Shown piece by piece: positions 54,475 through 62,623 of a stretch of 64,000 nt of DNA (the first letter of the stretch is position 1; each line of letters starts with the position of its first letter). The DNA is from Solimonas fluminis (lineage in GTDB: Bacteria; Pseudomonadota; Gammaproteobacteria; Nevskiales; Nevskiaceae). The notes beneath the pieces were generated by a model. It was not told the DNA's origin and made no database searches. It worked only from the letters and a program-made list of their open reading frames with translations. Where the stretch lies: the NCBI RefSeq assembly GCF_002930645.1, contig NZ_PSNW01000006.1, forward strand, positions 186,001-250,000. The letters are read 5' to 3'. Both the position numbers and the translations under genes were made by a program.

Positions 54475-55854
54475 ATGTCCACGCCCGAAGCCGCCGTCTC
54501 CCTTGCCGATGCCACCCCGCCGCCGATGGTACGCGGCCTGCCGCTGATCGGCAGCACGCTGGAGATGGCGGCGGACCCCGCGCGCTTCTTCGTGAAGTGT
54601 TATCAGGAGTACGGCTCCGCGTTCCGCGTCAACGTCTTCGGCAACCACCTCACGGTGATCGCCGGCGCCGAGGCGGCCAACTTCATGGGCACGCGCGAGG
54701 GCAAGGACTGCCTGCGCTCGCGCGAAGCCTGGGAGCCGCTGGTCAAGGAGTTCGGCGCCTCCAAGATGCTGTCCGCCACCGACGGCGAGCTGCACAAGCA
54801 GTTGCGCGCCATCATGAAGCGCGGCTTCTCCAAGGAATCGATCAAGGGTCGCTACCAGGAGGTGCTGGACATCACCGCCAACAGCCTGGACCGCGACTGG
54901 AAGGTCGGCTCCATGGTGCCCGTGGTGGAGGCCATGCAGTATCTCGTCGTGGACCAGCTCGGCATGGTGCTCACCGGCAAGACGCCGCGCGAGTACGTCA
55001 AGGACATCCGCACCACGATCCTCTACATCCTCAACGTGCTGGTCACGCGCCAGCGCCCGCAGTTCATGATGAAGTTCCCGGAGTACAAGCGCGCCAAGGC
55101 ACGCATGTTCGAGCTGGGCCGGCAGATGATCGCGGACTACCGCGCCAAAAAGAGCCCCACGCCGGAGGAGTACAAGACCCTCATCGACGACGTGATGGAC
55201 GCCCACGCGCGCGATCCGGAACTGGTGCCGGAAGGTGACCTCATCATGCTGATGACCGGCCCCTACGTGGCCGGCCTGGACACCGTGGCCAACACCACCT
55301 CGGCCATCGTCTACACCGTGCTCAAGCATCCCGGCGTGCTGCCGCGCATCCAGGCGGAGGTGGATGCGTTCTTCGCCAAGGGGCCGGTGAACGAGGACGA
55401 GTTCATGAAGAGCCTGCCGCTGCTCAACGGCGCCATCATGGAAACCATGCGGCTGTTCCCGATCGCCGTGGCGCAGATCCGCACCGCCAACAAGGACTTC
55501 GTCTTCGGCGGGCACCGCATCAACGAGGGCGAGCTGATCTACCTGGGTACCGCCGTGCCGCACTACCAGGACCAGTTCTATCCGGATGCCGAGAAGTTCG
55601 ACATCGAGCGCTATACCAAGGAGCGCGCCGAGCACATGCAGGTGGGCGCCTATTCGCCCTACGGCCGCGGCCACCACACCTGCCTGGGCAAGAGCCTGGC
55701 CGAGGTGTTGCTGGCCATGACCATGGCGCAGCTGTTCCACCGCTTCGACCTGGAGCTGCCGAGCCCAGGCTACGTGCTGAAGACCAAGACCGCGCCGACG
55801 CCGGGGCCGGCGATGAGCTTCAAGGTGCGGGTGAAGGGACGGCGGAAAAGCTAG
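54475..55854 (+). CDS. Cytochrome P450
   Basis: A 459-residue haem monooxygenase. The haem-binding loop is PYGRGHHTCLG (Cys403, with Tyr in the usual Phe position). The I-helix oxygen-binding motif is AGLDTVANTTS near residue 266 and the K-helix ExxR is in METMRLF near 323. There is no N-terminal anchor, so the enzyme is soluble. The length and motif set resemble CYP51-related bacterial enzymes, but substrate is open. The ATG at 54475 lacks a strong ribosome site. It precedes the AT-rich island. Confidence 0.92.
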   Translation: MSTPEAAVSLADATPPPMVRGLPLIGSTLEMAADPARFFVKCYQEYGSAFRVNVFGNHLTVIAGAEAANFMGTREGKDCLRSREAWEPLVKEFGASKMLSATDGELHKQLRAIMKRGFSKESIKGRYQEVLDITANSLDRDWKVGSMVPVVEAMQYLVVDQLGMVLTGKTPREYVKDIRTTILYILNVLVTRQRPQFMMKFPEYKRAKARMFELGRQMIADYRAKKSPTPEEYKTLIDDVMDAHARDPELVPEGDLIMLMTGPYVAGLDTVANTTSAIVYTVLKHPGVLPRIQAEVDAFFAKGPVNEDEFMKSLPLLNGAIMETMRLFPIAVAQIRTANKDFVFGGHRINEGELIYLGTAVPHYQDQFYPDAEKFDIERYTKERAEHMQVGAYSPYGRGHHTCLGKSLAEVLLAMTMAQLFHRFDLELPSPGYVLKTKTAPTPGPAMSFKVRVKGRRKS

Positions 55855-55894
55855 GACTTTCTAGGCTTATATAACGGCTGCAAGCATGAACGAA

Positions 55895-56788
55895 CTAAGC
55901 TTGATTGCTGGCTGCCAACAACTCACGGCGTCGCTCTGATGCTTTCTTTCCTAGTGCGGTCAGTAGCCTTGGCAGTTCAGCGTGATTATTGTCACTCTTG
56001 TATGGCAGTACATAGAGTCGCCTAAGCTTCTTATTCCACTCTATTAGGCGGTCATGGACTTTCCCGCCAACTAGCATGTAGTGCGGCCGTGCAGTTGGAA
56101 AGCTTTGCGCATACTGTTCCACCAGTAAGCTAATAGCCGGGTCCGTCATGGAGAATCCGACGAAAAGAAAGGTGTGAGTGAGCAATAGGACCCGTAGAAA
56201 TTCGTTATATGCCCAATTGCCGAATGCTCGGTCTGCATAGTCTGACTTCGTGAATACCATGCTGTCAGGATCATCGATCGAGCCATGCAGCTTAATTAAA
56301 AATTTTCCCTTCACGTCCCGCAGTGCAGCGAACGCCTTATGATCAATCTTTGTAGTGACCTGGGGAAAGTGGGTAGCACTTCCGGAAAATTGCTCCCAGG
56401 CGCTTTCCAATAATTTGTCGAAATTTGTTGTAACTACGATGCGTTGCTCTAACTTGACCAGCGCCTTATGGAGAGCCGATGGTTCTCCCACCTGCTGATA
56501 CTCCTGCTTAAGTAGATCGGTCCACTCGGTTCCGAGAGCCTCGCGAATAAGATCGCAGGCCATTAGATAGTCCCGTTGTTCCAGCGATTGCTTCACAAGG
56601 GACTTCAGCGATTTGTCTTTGATTTTTCCAGCAGCGAACTGAAGGAAAGGCTCCCATTGGCGAATCTGCTGTCCGGCGCGAGTTTTGCAGCTGGCTGAAA
56701 CCCCTGACCCAAGGAATAGCACGACCTTTTGTCGTGCTAGATCGTCGACAAGGTCGGCATTGAAGTCCATGATCTTGCTACTCACCAC
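55895..56788 (-). CDS. SIR2-like domain protein, probable NADase effector
   Basis: A 297-residue protein that is one SIR2-like domain. GSGVS at 27-31 is the nucleotide loop, TTNFDKLLE at 120-128 holds the conserved Asn122, KLHGSIDDP at 166-174 holds the catalytic-type His168, and LFVGFSMTDPAI at 208-219 closes the NAD fold. SIR2-domain effectors of phage-defence systems (ThsA, DSR, SIR2-APAZ/pAgo) hydrolyse NAD+. A zinc ribbon of true sirtuins is absent. It starts 8 bp after the ParA stop (GTG 56788 or ATG 56770). Not a sirtuin deacetylase. Confidence 0.83.
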   Translation of the reverse strand: MVSSKIMDFNADLVDDLARQKVVLFLGSGVSASCKTRAGQQIRQWEPFLQFAAGKIKDKSLKSLVKQSLEQRDYLMACDLIREALGTEWTDLLKQEYQQVGEPSALHKALVKLEQRIVVTTNFDKLLESAWEQFSGSATHFPQVTTKIDHKAFAALRDVKGKFLIKLHGSIDDPDSMVFTKSDYADRAFGNWAYNEFLRVLLLTHTFLFVGFSMTDPAISLLVEQYAQSFPTARPHYMLVGGKVHDRLIEWNKKLRRLYVLPYKSDNNHAELPRLLTALGKKASERRRELLAASNQA

Positions 56789-56796
56789 AGTACTTT

Positions 56797-57876
56797 CTAG
56801 CGGGCGCCGGCAACAAGATTCTTGAGAAAGTGGGTCCCGATGTTTTGATATAGGGTACGTGCCTGCTTGCGAAGGCCTGTATAGCTACCCTTCAAGGTAA
56901 CGGTGATCATTGGCGTATGAAGGGTCTGCGATTTCGGCGCCAAGCTGGCCAGATGCTTGATGTCACCCAAATGAGGATCACTATTCTTGATCGACAGGTG
57001 ATTCAAATTTTGCTTTACCTGTTCTGGAATGGTCTTGCTGATAGCGTTGTATGCTTCGACTATACGAGTTCCATCTTTCTCAAGTCGTTCTTTGTGTTGC
57101 TGCGTGACATACCCGAGGAACGATGGCCTGCTGCCAGTTGTAACCTTCGGGAGTTCCGAGGGGTCCTCTGCCAGTTTTAGGCCATTATCTAGATCGCGCT
57201 GCCAAATCTTTAAGGCATCACCAATGTTCTTGATTGCCCAGATCGAGAAAATGTCAATGGACATGGGAACAACGAAATGGTTGGCCGCTAGAAGTACCGA
57301 GCGGTTGATGGCTCCTAGAGACGGGCCCATATCGAAGAAGACAATATCGTAGTTTGTCGCCTTCTTAATGAGATCCGAGAACACGAAGGTTGTGCGAAGG
57401 CCGCGTGTGCCCCCTGATTTAGCGTCTCGCCAATCCTGGGCTAGAAGGTCTTCTTTTAGTGCTAGCCGAGGGTCCCCTATGACAACATCGAATCCAAAGC
57501 TCGGGATTTTTCTAACGGGTAAAGTGGCGGAATAACCTTTTCCTATGGAAAGGGGATGAATGACACTAAAAATACTTTTTATCGCGTCAGAATCTCGATA
57601 GGTCTCAATGAAATCCTCGTCGCTTAAGACGTATTGGGTCAAATTACATTGAGGATCGGCATCGACCACTAGAATCTTCAGTCCCCATACTAAGGACAAC
57701 TGAGCCGCCAAATTGGCAACAAGGGTTGTTTTTCCAACGCCTCCCTTGTTGTTGAAGAAGCAGACCGAACGCGTACCTTTGACGCGAAGTGCGTTAATTA
57801 ATTTCGTCACTTCTCCGGACACGGCGGGGAAATTTGCCTTCCGAGATTTATGCGGTTTGCCAGTGCTCATTTTCAC
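56797..57876 (-). CDS. ParA/MinD-type P-loop ATPase
   Basis: A 359-residue protein. Deviant Walker A FFNNKGGVGKTTLVANLAAQ has the Lys signature (Lys44) and P-loop to residue 51. A second switch motif, ILVVDADPQCNLTQ, sits at 68-81 and Walker B DIVFFDMGPSLGAI at 177-190. These are features of ParA-family chromosome- and plasmid-partition ATPases. There is no ParB gene or parS beside it. The next gene encodes a SIR2 protein in the same operon, so a partition role is unlikely. It may act as sensor or regulator for the SIR2 effector. Start GTG 57876 or ATG 57870. Confidence 0.87.
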   Translation of the reverse strand: MKMSTGKPHKSRKANFPAVSGEVTKLINALRVKGTRSVCFFNNKGGVGKTTLVANLAAQLSLVWGLKILVVDADPQCNLTQYVLSDEDFIETYRDSDAIKSIFSVIHPLSIGKGYSATLPVRKIPSFGFDVVIGDPRLALKEDLLAQDWRDAKSGGTRGLRTTFVFSDLIKKATNYDIVFFDMGPSLGAINRSVLLAANHFVVPMSIDIFSIWAIKNIGDALKIWQRDLDNGLKLAEDPSELPKVTTGSRPSFLGYVTQQHKERLEKDGTRIVEAYNAISKTIPEQVKQNLNHLSIKNSDPHLGDIKHLASLAPKSQTLHTPMITVTLKGSYTGLRKQARTLYQNIGTHFLKNLVAGAR

Positions 57877-57948
57877 ATTCGAACTAGGTGTATGTGTGCA
57901 GTAAGTCTTGCATATTCTGGGGGGGGCAGCGAATTTTGACTTCGTGCC

Positions 57949-58860
57949 TCATCGATTACCGGCACCCTCCACGATCTCGCGCAGCGTCCGCTTCACATCA
58001 TTGCGCCGATACCCCAGCAGCTTCGTCTCCGCCGCATCCGGCTCGTAGTAAATGGTGCCGCCGCGCCCGGCGTAGAGCACCATGTCGGGCAGCATCGGGT
58101 GTTCCCGGTCGATCACCTCCAACTGGCCGCTGCGGCCGGCGGCGCGGAAGAATTCGCCGAAGTAGTCCTGGAAACTCAGGTTCTCGTCGCCCACCAGGTA
58201 GGCCTTGCCGTTCTCGCCGTGGAACAGCGCGCTGGCCACGGCTTCCGACAGGCTGGTGGTGGAGATGAAGTTGACGCCACCGGGCATCGCGAACGCCGGC
58301 ACCTGCGGGATGCGGCCCAGGGCATAGGCGGCGTGCGCGGCCAGCGCCGGCACCGCGAGTCCCGGGATATGGCCGACCACGAAGGGTGCGTTGACGCTGC
58401 AGACATGGAAGCGGTCACTGGCCTGGGCGCGGGCGCCGTCGCAGGCCAGCTTGCGGCCGCGCACGTAGCTGATCTTCTCCACCAGGTCCGGCTGCGCCTG
58501 CGGGTAGAAGCTGCCGATGTAGACCGCGCGCCGGATGCCGGCCTTGCGCGCCCGCTCGAAGTAACGCGGCACGCCTTCCACGTTGGCGCGCTGCCAGTGC
58601 GCGGACTCGTCGGTGCCGGGCGGCACATGGCGGATGTCGTTGCCGGCGGCGAAGACCATGGCGTCGAAGCCGGTCAGGGCCTGGTCGTCGCTCTCCGCGA
58701 GATAGTCGATCGGGATGAAGGGCAGCTTCGACAGCGGCGAGCCTGCCGTCACCGCCGCCGGCTTTCGTGCGGCGAGGGTGACCGTGTGGCCGAGGTTGGC
58801 GAGGTGCAGGGCGGCGTGGCCGCCGATCAGGCCGGTGCCGCCAAGGACGAGAATCTTCAT
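57949..58860 (-). CDS. NAD(P)-dependent epimerase/dehydratase (SDR family)
   Basis: A 303-residue extended or atypical SDR. The cofactor loop KILVLGGTGLIGGHAALHLANLGH starts the protein, with GFDAMVFAAGNDIRHV near residue 65 and a YVRGRKLACDGAR active-site-like segment (Y-x3-K) near 135. The C-terminus ends with a NAD-epimerase-like substrate region. The start is ATG 58860. With P450, SnoaL-like protein and this SDR, a small natural-product or steroid-type modification cassette is suggested. The island separates it from the P450. Confidence 0.85.
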   Translation of the reverse strand: MKILVLGGTGLIGGHAALHLANLGHTVTLAARKPAAVTAGSPLSKLPFIPIDYLAESDDQALTGFDAMVFAAGNDIRHVPPGTDESAHWQRANVEGVPRYFERARKAGIRRAVYIGSFYPQAQPDLVEKISYVRGRKLACDGARAQASDRFHVCSVNAPFVVGHIPGLAVPALAAHAAYALGRIPQVPAFAMPGGVNFISTTSLSEAVASALFHGENGKAYLVGDENLSFQDYFGEFFRAAGRSGQLEVIDREHPMLPDMVLYAGRGGTIYYEPDAAETKLLGYRRNDVKRTLREIVEGAGNR

Positions 58861-58885
58861 TGGTCTTTTCCCCAAGCTTCTTTGA

Positions 58886-59007
58886 ACCCCTCTCCCTCCG
58901 GGAGAGGGGTAGGGGTGAGGGGCGCGGGTTGATCAGAGAACCGCTGCCGCCAGCGGAGTGCGTCCCTCATCCGCCGCTATGCGGCACCTTCTCCCGAGGG
59001 GAGAAGG
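58886..59007. repeat. Composite intergenic hairpin repeat
   Basis: Three hairpins in a row: ACCCCTCTCCC/GGGAGAGGGGT (58886-58910), GCCGC/GCGGC (58973-58985) and CCTTCTCCC/GGGAGAAGG (58987-59007). This CCCTCTCC-GGGAGAGGGG plus CCCTCATCCG-CGGCACCTTCTCCC layout is a widely seen dispersed repeat in GC-rich Gram-negatives. It lies between the SDR and the SnoaL-like gene. Confidence 0.7.
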
Positions 59008-59017
59008 AAGATGAACG

Positions 59018-59431
59018 CTACGCCGGCCGCTTCTGGCCGCCACAAAGGATGTCCGTCACCCGCTCGGTGTCCATGTATTCCTTGAACTCCACGACCTTGC
59101 CGTCGCGGAAGCGCATCAGGAAGTGGTACTGGTTGGTGTAGGTCTGGCCGGAGACGTGGGCGCCCTCGGACTCGGCTTCCACCGCCACGCGTTCGCCCTC
59201 GGCGGTCATGGCCTTGATGGTGAAGCGGATGCCCTGCGGGAAGACCTGGTAGATGCCGCCCGCCGCGGCGGCGATCTGGTCGCGGCTGTAGGTGCCGGAG
59301 ATCAGCGTGTTGCCCATGGTCACGCAACGGCCGTCGTCGGCGTAGGCCTGGATCAGGGCCGGCACGTCGCCGCGGTTGAGGATGTCGAAGAAGGCTTGCG
59401 CCGCCTGCCTGTTGCGCTGCTCGATGCTCAT
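59018..59431 (-). CDS. SnoaL-like/NTF2-fold protein
   Basis: A 137-residue cone-shaped alpha+beta-barrel protein. The start MSIEQRNRQAAQAFFDILNRGD, DVPALIQAYADDGRCVTMGN, and YHFLMRFRDGKVVEFKEYMDT are typical of SnoaL/NTF2-like ester cyclases and small-molecule enzymes, or of proteins that bind small ligands. A start at 59464 would add 11 residues; ATG 59431 is favoured though the ribosome site (GGGAG) is close. Its neighbour is the SDR (minus strand), consistent with a common pathway. Confidence 0.82.
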   Translation of the reverse strand: MSIEQRNRQAAQAFFDILNRGDVPALIQAYADDGRCVTMGNTLISGTYSRDQIAAAAGGIYQVFPQGIRFTIKAMTAEGERVAVEAESEGAHVSGQTYTNQYHFLMRFRDGKVVEFKEYMDTERVTDILCGGQKRPA

Positions 59432-59518
59432 GGCTCCCCCGGGACAGGTTTTTCCGAGGACCAAGACTGCGGCCCGTCCGGGGGCGGCGCACCCCCGGAA
59501 CGGACTAGAAGCGGGGTG

Positions 59519-59890
59519 CTACTGCCGCGTGACGGTGACCGTGGCCGCCTCGGGGGTCGCCTGGCGCAGTACGAAGCCGTAGCGGCCCAGCTGCTTCTTC
59601 GGAGCGCTGCCGGTGGCCAGGCGCAGTTCCACGGCCTTGGCGCCGATGAAGCCGCCGCGCAACTCCAGGATCGGCGCCAGTTCCCCGGCCCAGACGCACT
59701 GCAGGCCCTGGCGGCAGCGGGAGTCCTCCACGCGGTCCAGTTCCAGGCTCAGGCCGTCGTCGAAGCGCACGGTCTGGCCCACGGCTAGGGTCTGGGTGCT
59801 GCCGAAGGCGGCCGGCGGGGCCTCCGGCTGATGGGCGCAGCCAGAGAGGGCCAGCAGCAGGGCGGGGATCAGGCTCTTGTGAAGGTTCAC
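59519..59890 (-). CDS. Small hypothetical lipoprotein
   Basis: About 123 residues, starting at GTG 59890: MNLHKSLIPALLLALSGCAHQ with a lipobox (LSGC). A beta-rich domain follows: TLAVGQTVRFDDGLSLELDRVEDSRCRQGLQCVWAGELAPILELRG. The RCRQGLQCVWAG Cys pair resembles the S-RCP-x-V-x-CVWAG element of small secreted domains of unknown role. It ends AATVTVTRQ. Longer frames up to 60010 do not give a signal peptide. It is divergent from the FAD oxidoreductase. Confidence 0.7.
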   Translation of the reverse strand: MNLHKSLIPALLLALSGCAHQPEAPPAAFGSTQTLAVGQTVRFDDGLSLELDRVEDSRCRQGLQCVWAGELAPILELRGGFIGAKAVELRLATGSAPKKQLGRYGFVLRQATPEAATVTVTRQ

Positions 59891-60048
59891 GGGGCAGCAC
59901 CGGTGATGGGGAAGTCCGCCACGGAAAATAGCAGCCCCGGGGCGTGGAGTCGCCCTCCGGGCCCCGGGCGGCTCGCCCGGCTCCCGGCTCGCGCGGCAAT
60001 CATGGGACAATGCGCGCCAGGCCGGTCCGCCCTCCGAACCCGATACCG

Positions 60049-61674
60049 ATGTTAAGACTCACCGAACTCACGCTGCCGATCGAGCACCCGCCGGAAGCCC
60101 TGGCCCCCGCCATCCAGAAGCGCCTGCGCCTGCCGGACGGCGCCCTGCTGGGCTTCACGGTGTTCAAGCGCAGCTACGACGCGCGCAAGAAGTCGGAGCT
60201 TTGCTTCGTCTACACGCTGGACTGCGAGCTGCGCGACGAGGCCGCGATCCTGGCCAAGTTCAAGGACGACCGGAATGTCGGCCCGGCGCCCGATACCTCG
60301 TACAAGCCGGTGGCGGCGGCCCCGGCGGGCCATGCCAACCGCCCGCTGGTGATCGGCTTCGGCCCCTGCGGCATCTTCGCGGCCCTGGCGCTGGCGCAGA
60401 TGGGTTTCCGCCCGATCGTGCTGGAGCGCGGCAAGCCGGTGCGCCTGCGCACCCAGGACACCTGGGGGCTGTGGCGCAAGAGCGTGCTCAACCCGGCCTC
60501 CAACGTGCAGTTCGGCGAGGGCGGGGCGGGCCTGTTCAGCGACGGCAAGCTCTACAGCCAGGTCAAGGACCCGAAGTTCCACGGACGCAAGGTGCTGCAG
60601 GAGTTCGTGAAGGCCGGCGCGCCGGAGGAGATCCTCTATGTCAGCAAGCCGCATATCGGCACCTTCCGCCTCACGGGCGTGGTCACCCGCATGCGCGAGG
60701 AGATCGAGTCCCTGGGCGGCGAGGTGCGCTTCGGGCAGCAGGTCACCGACCTGCTGATCGAGGACGGACAACTCCGCGGCGTGACGCTGGCCGGCGGCGA
60801 GACCCTGCGTGCCGACCACGTGATCCTGGCGCTGGGCCACAGCGCCCGCGAGACCTTCCGCATGCTGCATGCCCGCAAGGTCTTCATGGAAGCCAAGCCG
60901 TTCTCGGTGGGCTTCCGCATCGAGCATCCGCAGCCGGTGATCGACCGCGCGCGCCTGGGCCGCTACGCCGGGCACCCGCTGCTCGGCGCGGCCGACTACA
61001 AGCTGGTGCACCACGCCGCCAACGGCCGCTCGGTCTACAGCTTCTGCATGTGCCCCGGCGGTACCGTGGTGGCGGCCACTTCGGAGCCGAACCGCGTCGT
61101 CACCAACGGCATGAGCCAGTACTCGCGCAACGAGCGCAACGCCAACGCCGGCATCGTCGTCGGCATCTCGCCGGAGGACTATCCGGGCGGCGTCGCCGCG
61201 GGGCCGCTGGCCGGCATCGCGCTGCAGGAGGAGCTGGAATCGCGGGCCTACCTGCTGGGTGGCAGCAACTACCAGGCGCCGGCGCAGCTGGTGGGCGACT
61301 TCATCGCCGGCAAGCCCTCCACCGCCCTGGGCGGCGTGGAGCCCAGCTACAAGCCCGGCGTGCGCTTAGGCGATCTCGCCCCGTCGCTGCCGGAATATGC
61401 CATCGCGGCGATCCGCGAGGCCCTGCCGGCCTTCGACAGGCAGATCAAGGGCTTCGCCATGCCGGACGCGGTCCTCACCGGCGTGGAGACCCGCACCTCC
61501 TCGCCGCTGCGCATCACCCGCGGCGAGGACTACCAGAGCCTCAACACCCGCGGCCTGTATCCGGCGGGCGAGGGCGCGGGCTATGCCGGCGGCATCATGT
61601 CCGCGGGCATCGACGGCCTGCGCGTGGCCGAGGCCCTGGCGCTGAGCCTGCTGTCCAGGCCCGCCGCGGCCTGA
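60049..61674 (+). CDS. NAD(P)/FAD-dependent oxidoreductase
   Basis: A 541-residue flavoprotein. The FAD loop PLVIGFGPCGIFAALALAQMGFRPIVLERG lies near residue 100, a second GHSARETFRMLHARKVFMEAKPFSVGFRIEHPQ near 265, and a C-terminal GLYPAGEGAGYAGGIMSAGIDGLRVAEA near 500 that closes the FAD site. The N-terminal about 90 residues form an extra domain, as in the YtfI/'FAD-dependent dehydrogenase' group of uncharacterised proteins. The ATG at 60049 is chosen; earlier in-frame starts lack support. Confidence 0.88.
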   Translation: MLRLTELTLPIEHPPEALAPAIQKRLRLPDGALLGFTVFKRSYDARKKSELCFVYTLDCELRDEAAILAKFKDDRNVGPAPDTSYKPVAAAPAGHANRPLVIGFGPCGIFAALALAQMGFRPIVLERGKPVRLRTQDTWGLWRKSVLNPASNVQFGEGGAGLFSDGKLYSQVKDPKFHGRKVLQEFVKAGAPEEILYVSKPHIGTFRLTGVVTRMREEIESLGGEVRFGQQVTDLLIEDGQLRGVTLAGGETLRADHVILALGHSARETFRMLHARKVFMEAKPFSVGFRIEHPQPVIDRARLGRYAGHPLLGAADYKLVHHAANGRSVYSFCMCPGGTVVAATSEPNRVVTNGMSQYSRNERNANAGIVVGISPEDYPGGVAAGPLAGIALQEELESRAYLLGGSNYQAPAQLVGDFIAGKPSTALGGVEPSYKPGVRLGDLAPSLPEYAIAAIREALPAFDRQIKGFAMPDAVLTGVETRTSSPLRITRGEDYQSLNTRGLYPAGEGAGYAGGIMSAGIDGLRVAEALALSLLSRPAAA

Positions 61675-61681
61675 GCGCGGC

Positions 61682-62563
61682 ATGGCCGCGATCCTCTGCC
61701 CGCTGTGCCGCGAGCCGCTGCAGCGCCAGGACAAGACCTGGCGCTGCCTGAAGGGGCACAGCTTCGACGTGGCCCGCGAGGGTTACGTGAACCTGCTGCC
61801 GGTGCAGCACAAGAACAGCCGCGACCCCGGCGACGATCCGCAGATGGTGATGGCGCGCCGCGAGTTCCTGCAGGCCGGCCATTACCGGCCGCTGCTCGAT
61901 GCCCTGCTGGCGCTGGCCGCGCCGCTGCAGCCCCGGGACCTGCTCGACATCGGCTGCGGCGAGGGCTACTACACCGGCGCGCTGGCCGGGGTGTCGGCGC
62001 AGGCCACGGGCATCGACATCGCGCGGGCCGCGGTCCGTGCCGCCGCCAAGCGCCATCCCGGGGTGACCTGGCTGGTCGGCAGCGGTGCCCAGTTGCCCGT
62101 CGCCGACGGGTCGGTGGACCTGGTCTGCAACATCTTCACGCAGATGCATCTGGCGGAGATGCACCGGGTGCTGCGGCCCGAAGGCCATGTGCTGGTGGTG
62201 ACACCCGCCGCCGGGCACCTGCGCAGCCTGCGCGAGCGCCTGTTCGACGAGCTGCGCCCCCATGACCCGGACAAGTTCCTGGCGGCCTTCGAGGGGCGTT
62301 TCGAGCTGCGCTCGCGCCAGGAACTGCAGTTCCCGCTGAGCCTGGCGCAGCCCGGCCTGGGCCAGTTGCTGCGGATGACGCCCTATGCCTGGAAGGCGAA
62401 GCCCGAGCGCCGGGCGGCCCTGGAGGCCAGCGAGGGCCTGGAAACCGGGGCGGCGTTCTCGCTGATGCTGTTCCGGCGGCGCGAGCTGCCGGCCGAGGCG
62501 GCCGGTGCCCTATCCGCGGAACCGGTCACATCCGGTCCATGGCGCCGGCGCGGCGTGGACTGA
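61682..62563 (+). CDS. rlmA: 23S rRNA (guanine-745-N1)-methyltransferase
   Basis: A 293-residue enzyme methylating 23S rRNA helix 35. The N-terminal zinc finger uses Cys6, Cys9, Cys22 and His26 (ILCPLCREPL...RCLKGHSFD). The SAM loop DLLDIGCGEGYYTGALA is near residue 87 and VDLVCNIFTQMHLAEMHRVLRPEGHVLVV near 140. The pattern PVQHKNSRDPGDDPQMVMARREFL is typical of RlmA. It starts 5 bp after the oxidoreductase stop, so the two likely form an operon. Confidence 0.92.
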   Translation: MAAILCPLCREPLQRQDKTWRCLKGHSFDVAREGYVNLLPVQHKNSRDPGDDPQMVMARREFLQAGHYRPLLDALLALAAPLQPRDLLDIGCGEGYYTGALAGVSAQATGIDIARAAVRAAAKRHPGVTWLVGSGAQLPVADGSVDLVCNIFTQMHLAEMHRVLRPEGHVLVVTPAAGHLRSLRERLFDELRPHDPDKFLAAFEGRFELRSRQELQFPLSLAQPGLGQLLRMTPYAWKAKPERRAALEASEGLETGAAFSLMLFRRRELPAEAAGALSAEPVTSGPWRRRGVD

Positions 62564-62623
62564 GGTTTCACGCGGTGCTGGCATAATCCGGCAACCGCAT
62601 TCCTCCATACGAGCGCCCCCGCC

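Larger units (their letters stand above)
55855..57948. other. AT-rich two-gene genomic island
   Basis: Base composition changes sharply. Sampled 60-base lines in this stretch have 23, 24 and 33 G+C, against 44 in the P450 just before. The stretch holds only the ParA-type and SIR2 genes on the minus strand. Codon use differs from the flanking GC-rich genes. No transposase, tRNA, attachment repeat or terminal inverted repeat was seen, so the mode of entry is unclear. Confidence 0.85.

Noticed and set aside
55856-56800. ACTTTCTAG repeated at 55856-55864 and 56792-56800
   Set aside because: A 9-bp match in AT-rich DNA, with the second copy at the ParA stop rather than at the island edge. It does not look like an attachment site.
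56797-57876. ParA gene as part of a plasmid or chromosome partition locus
   Set aside because: There is no ParB, no parS-like palindromes and no replication gene. The partner is a SIR2 protein.
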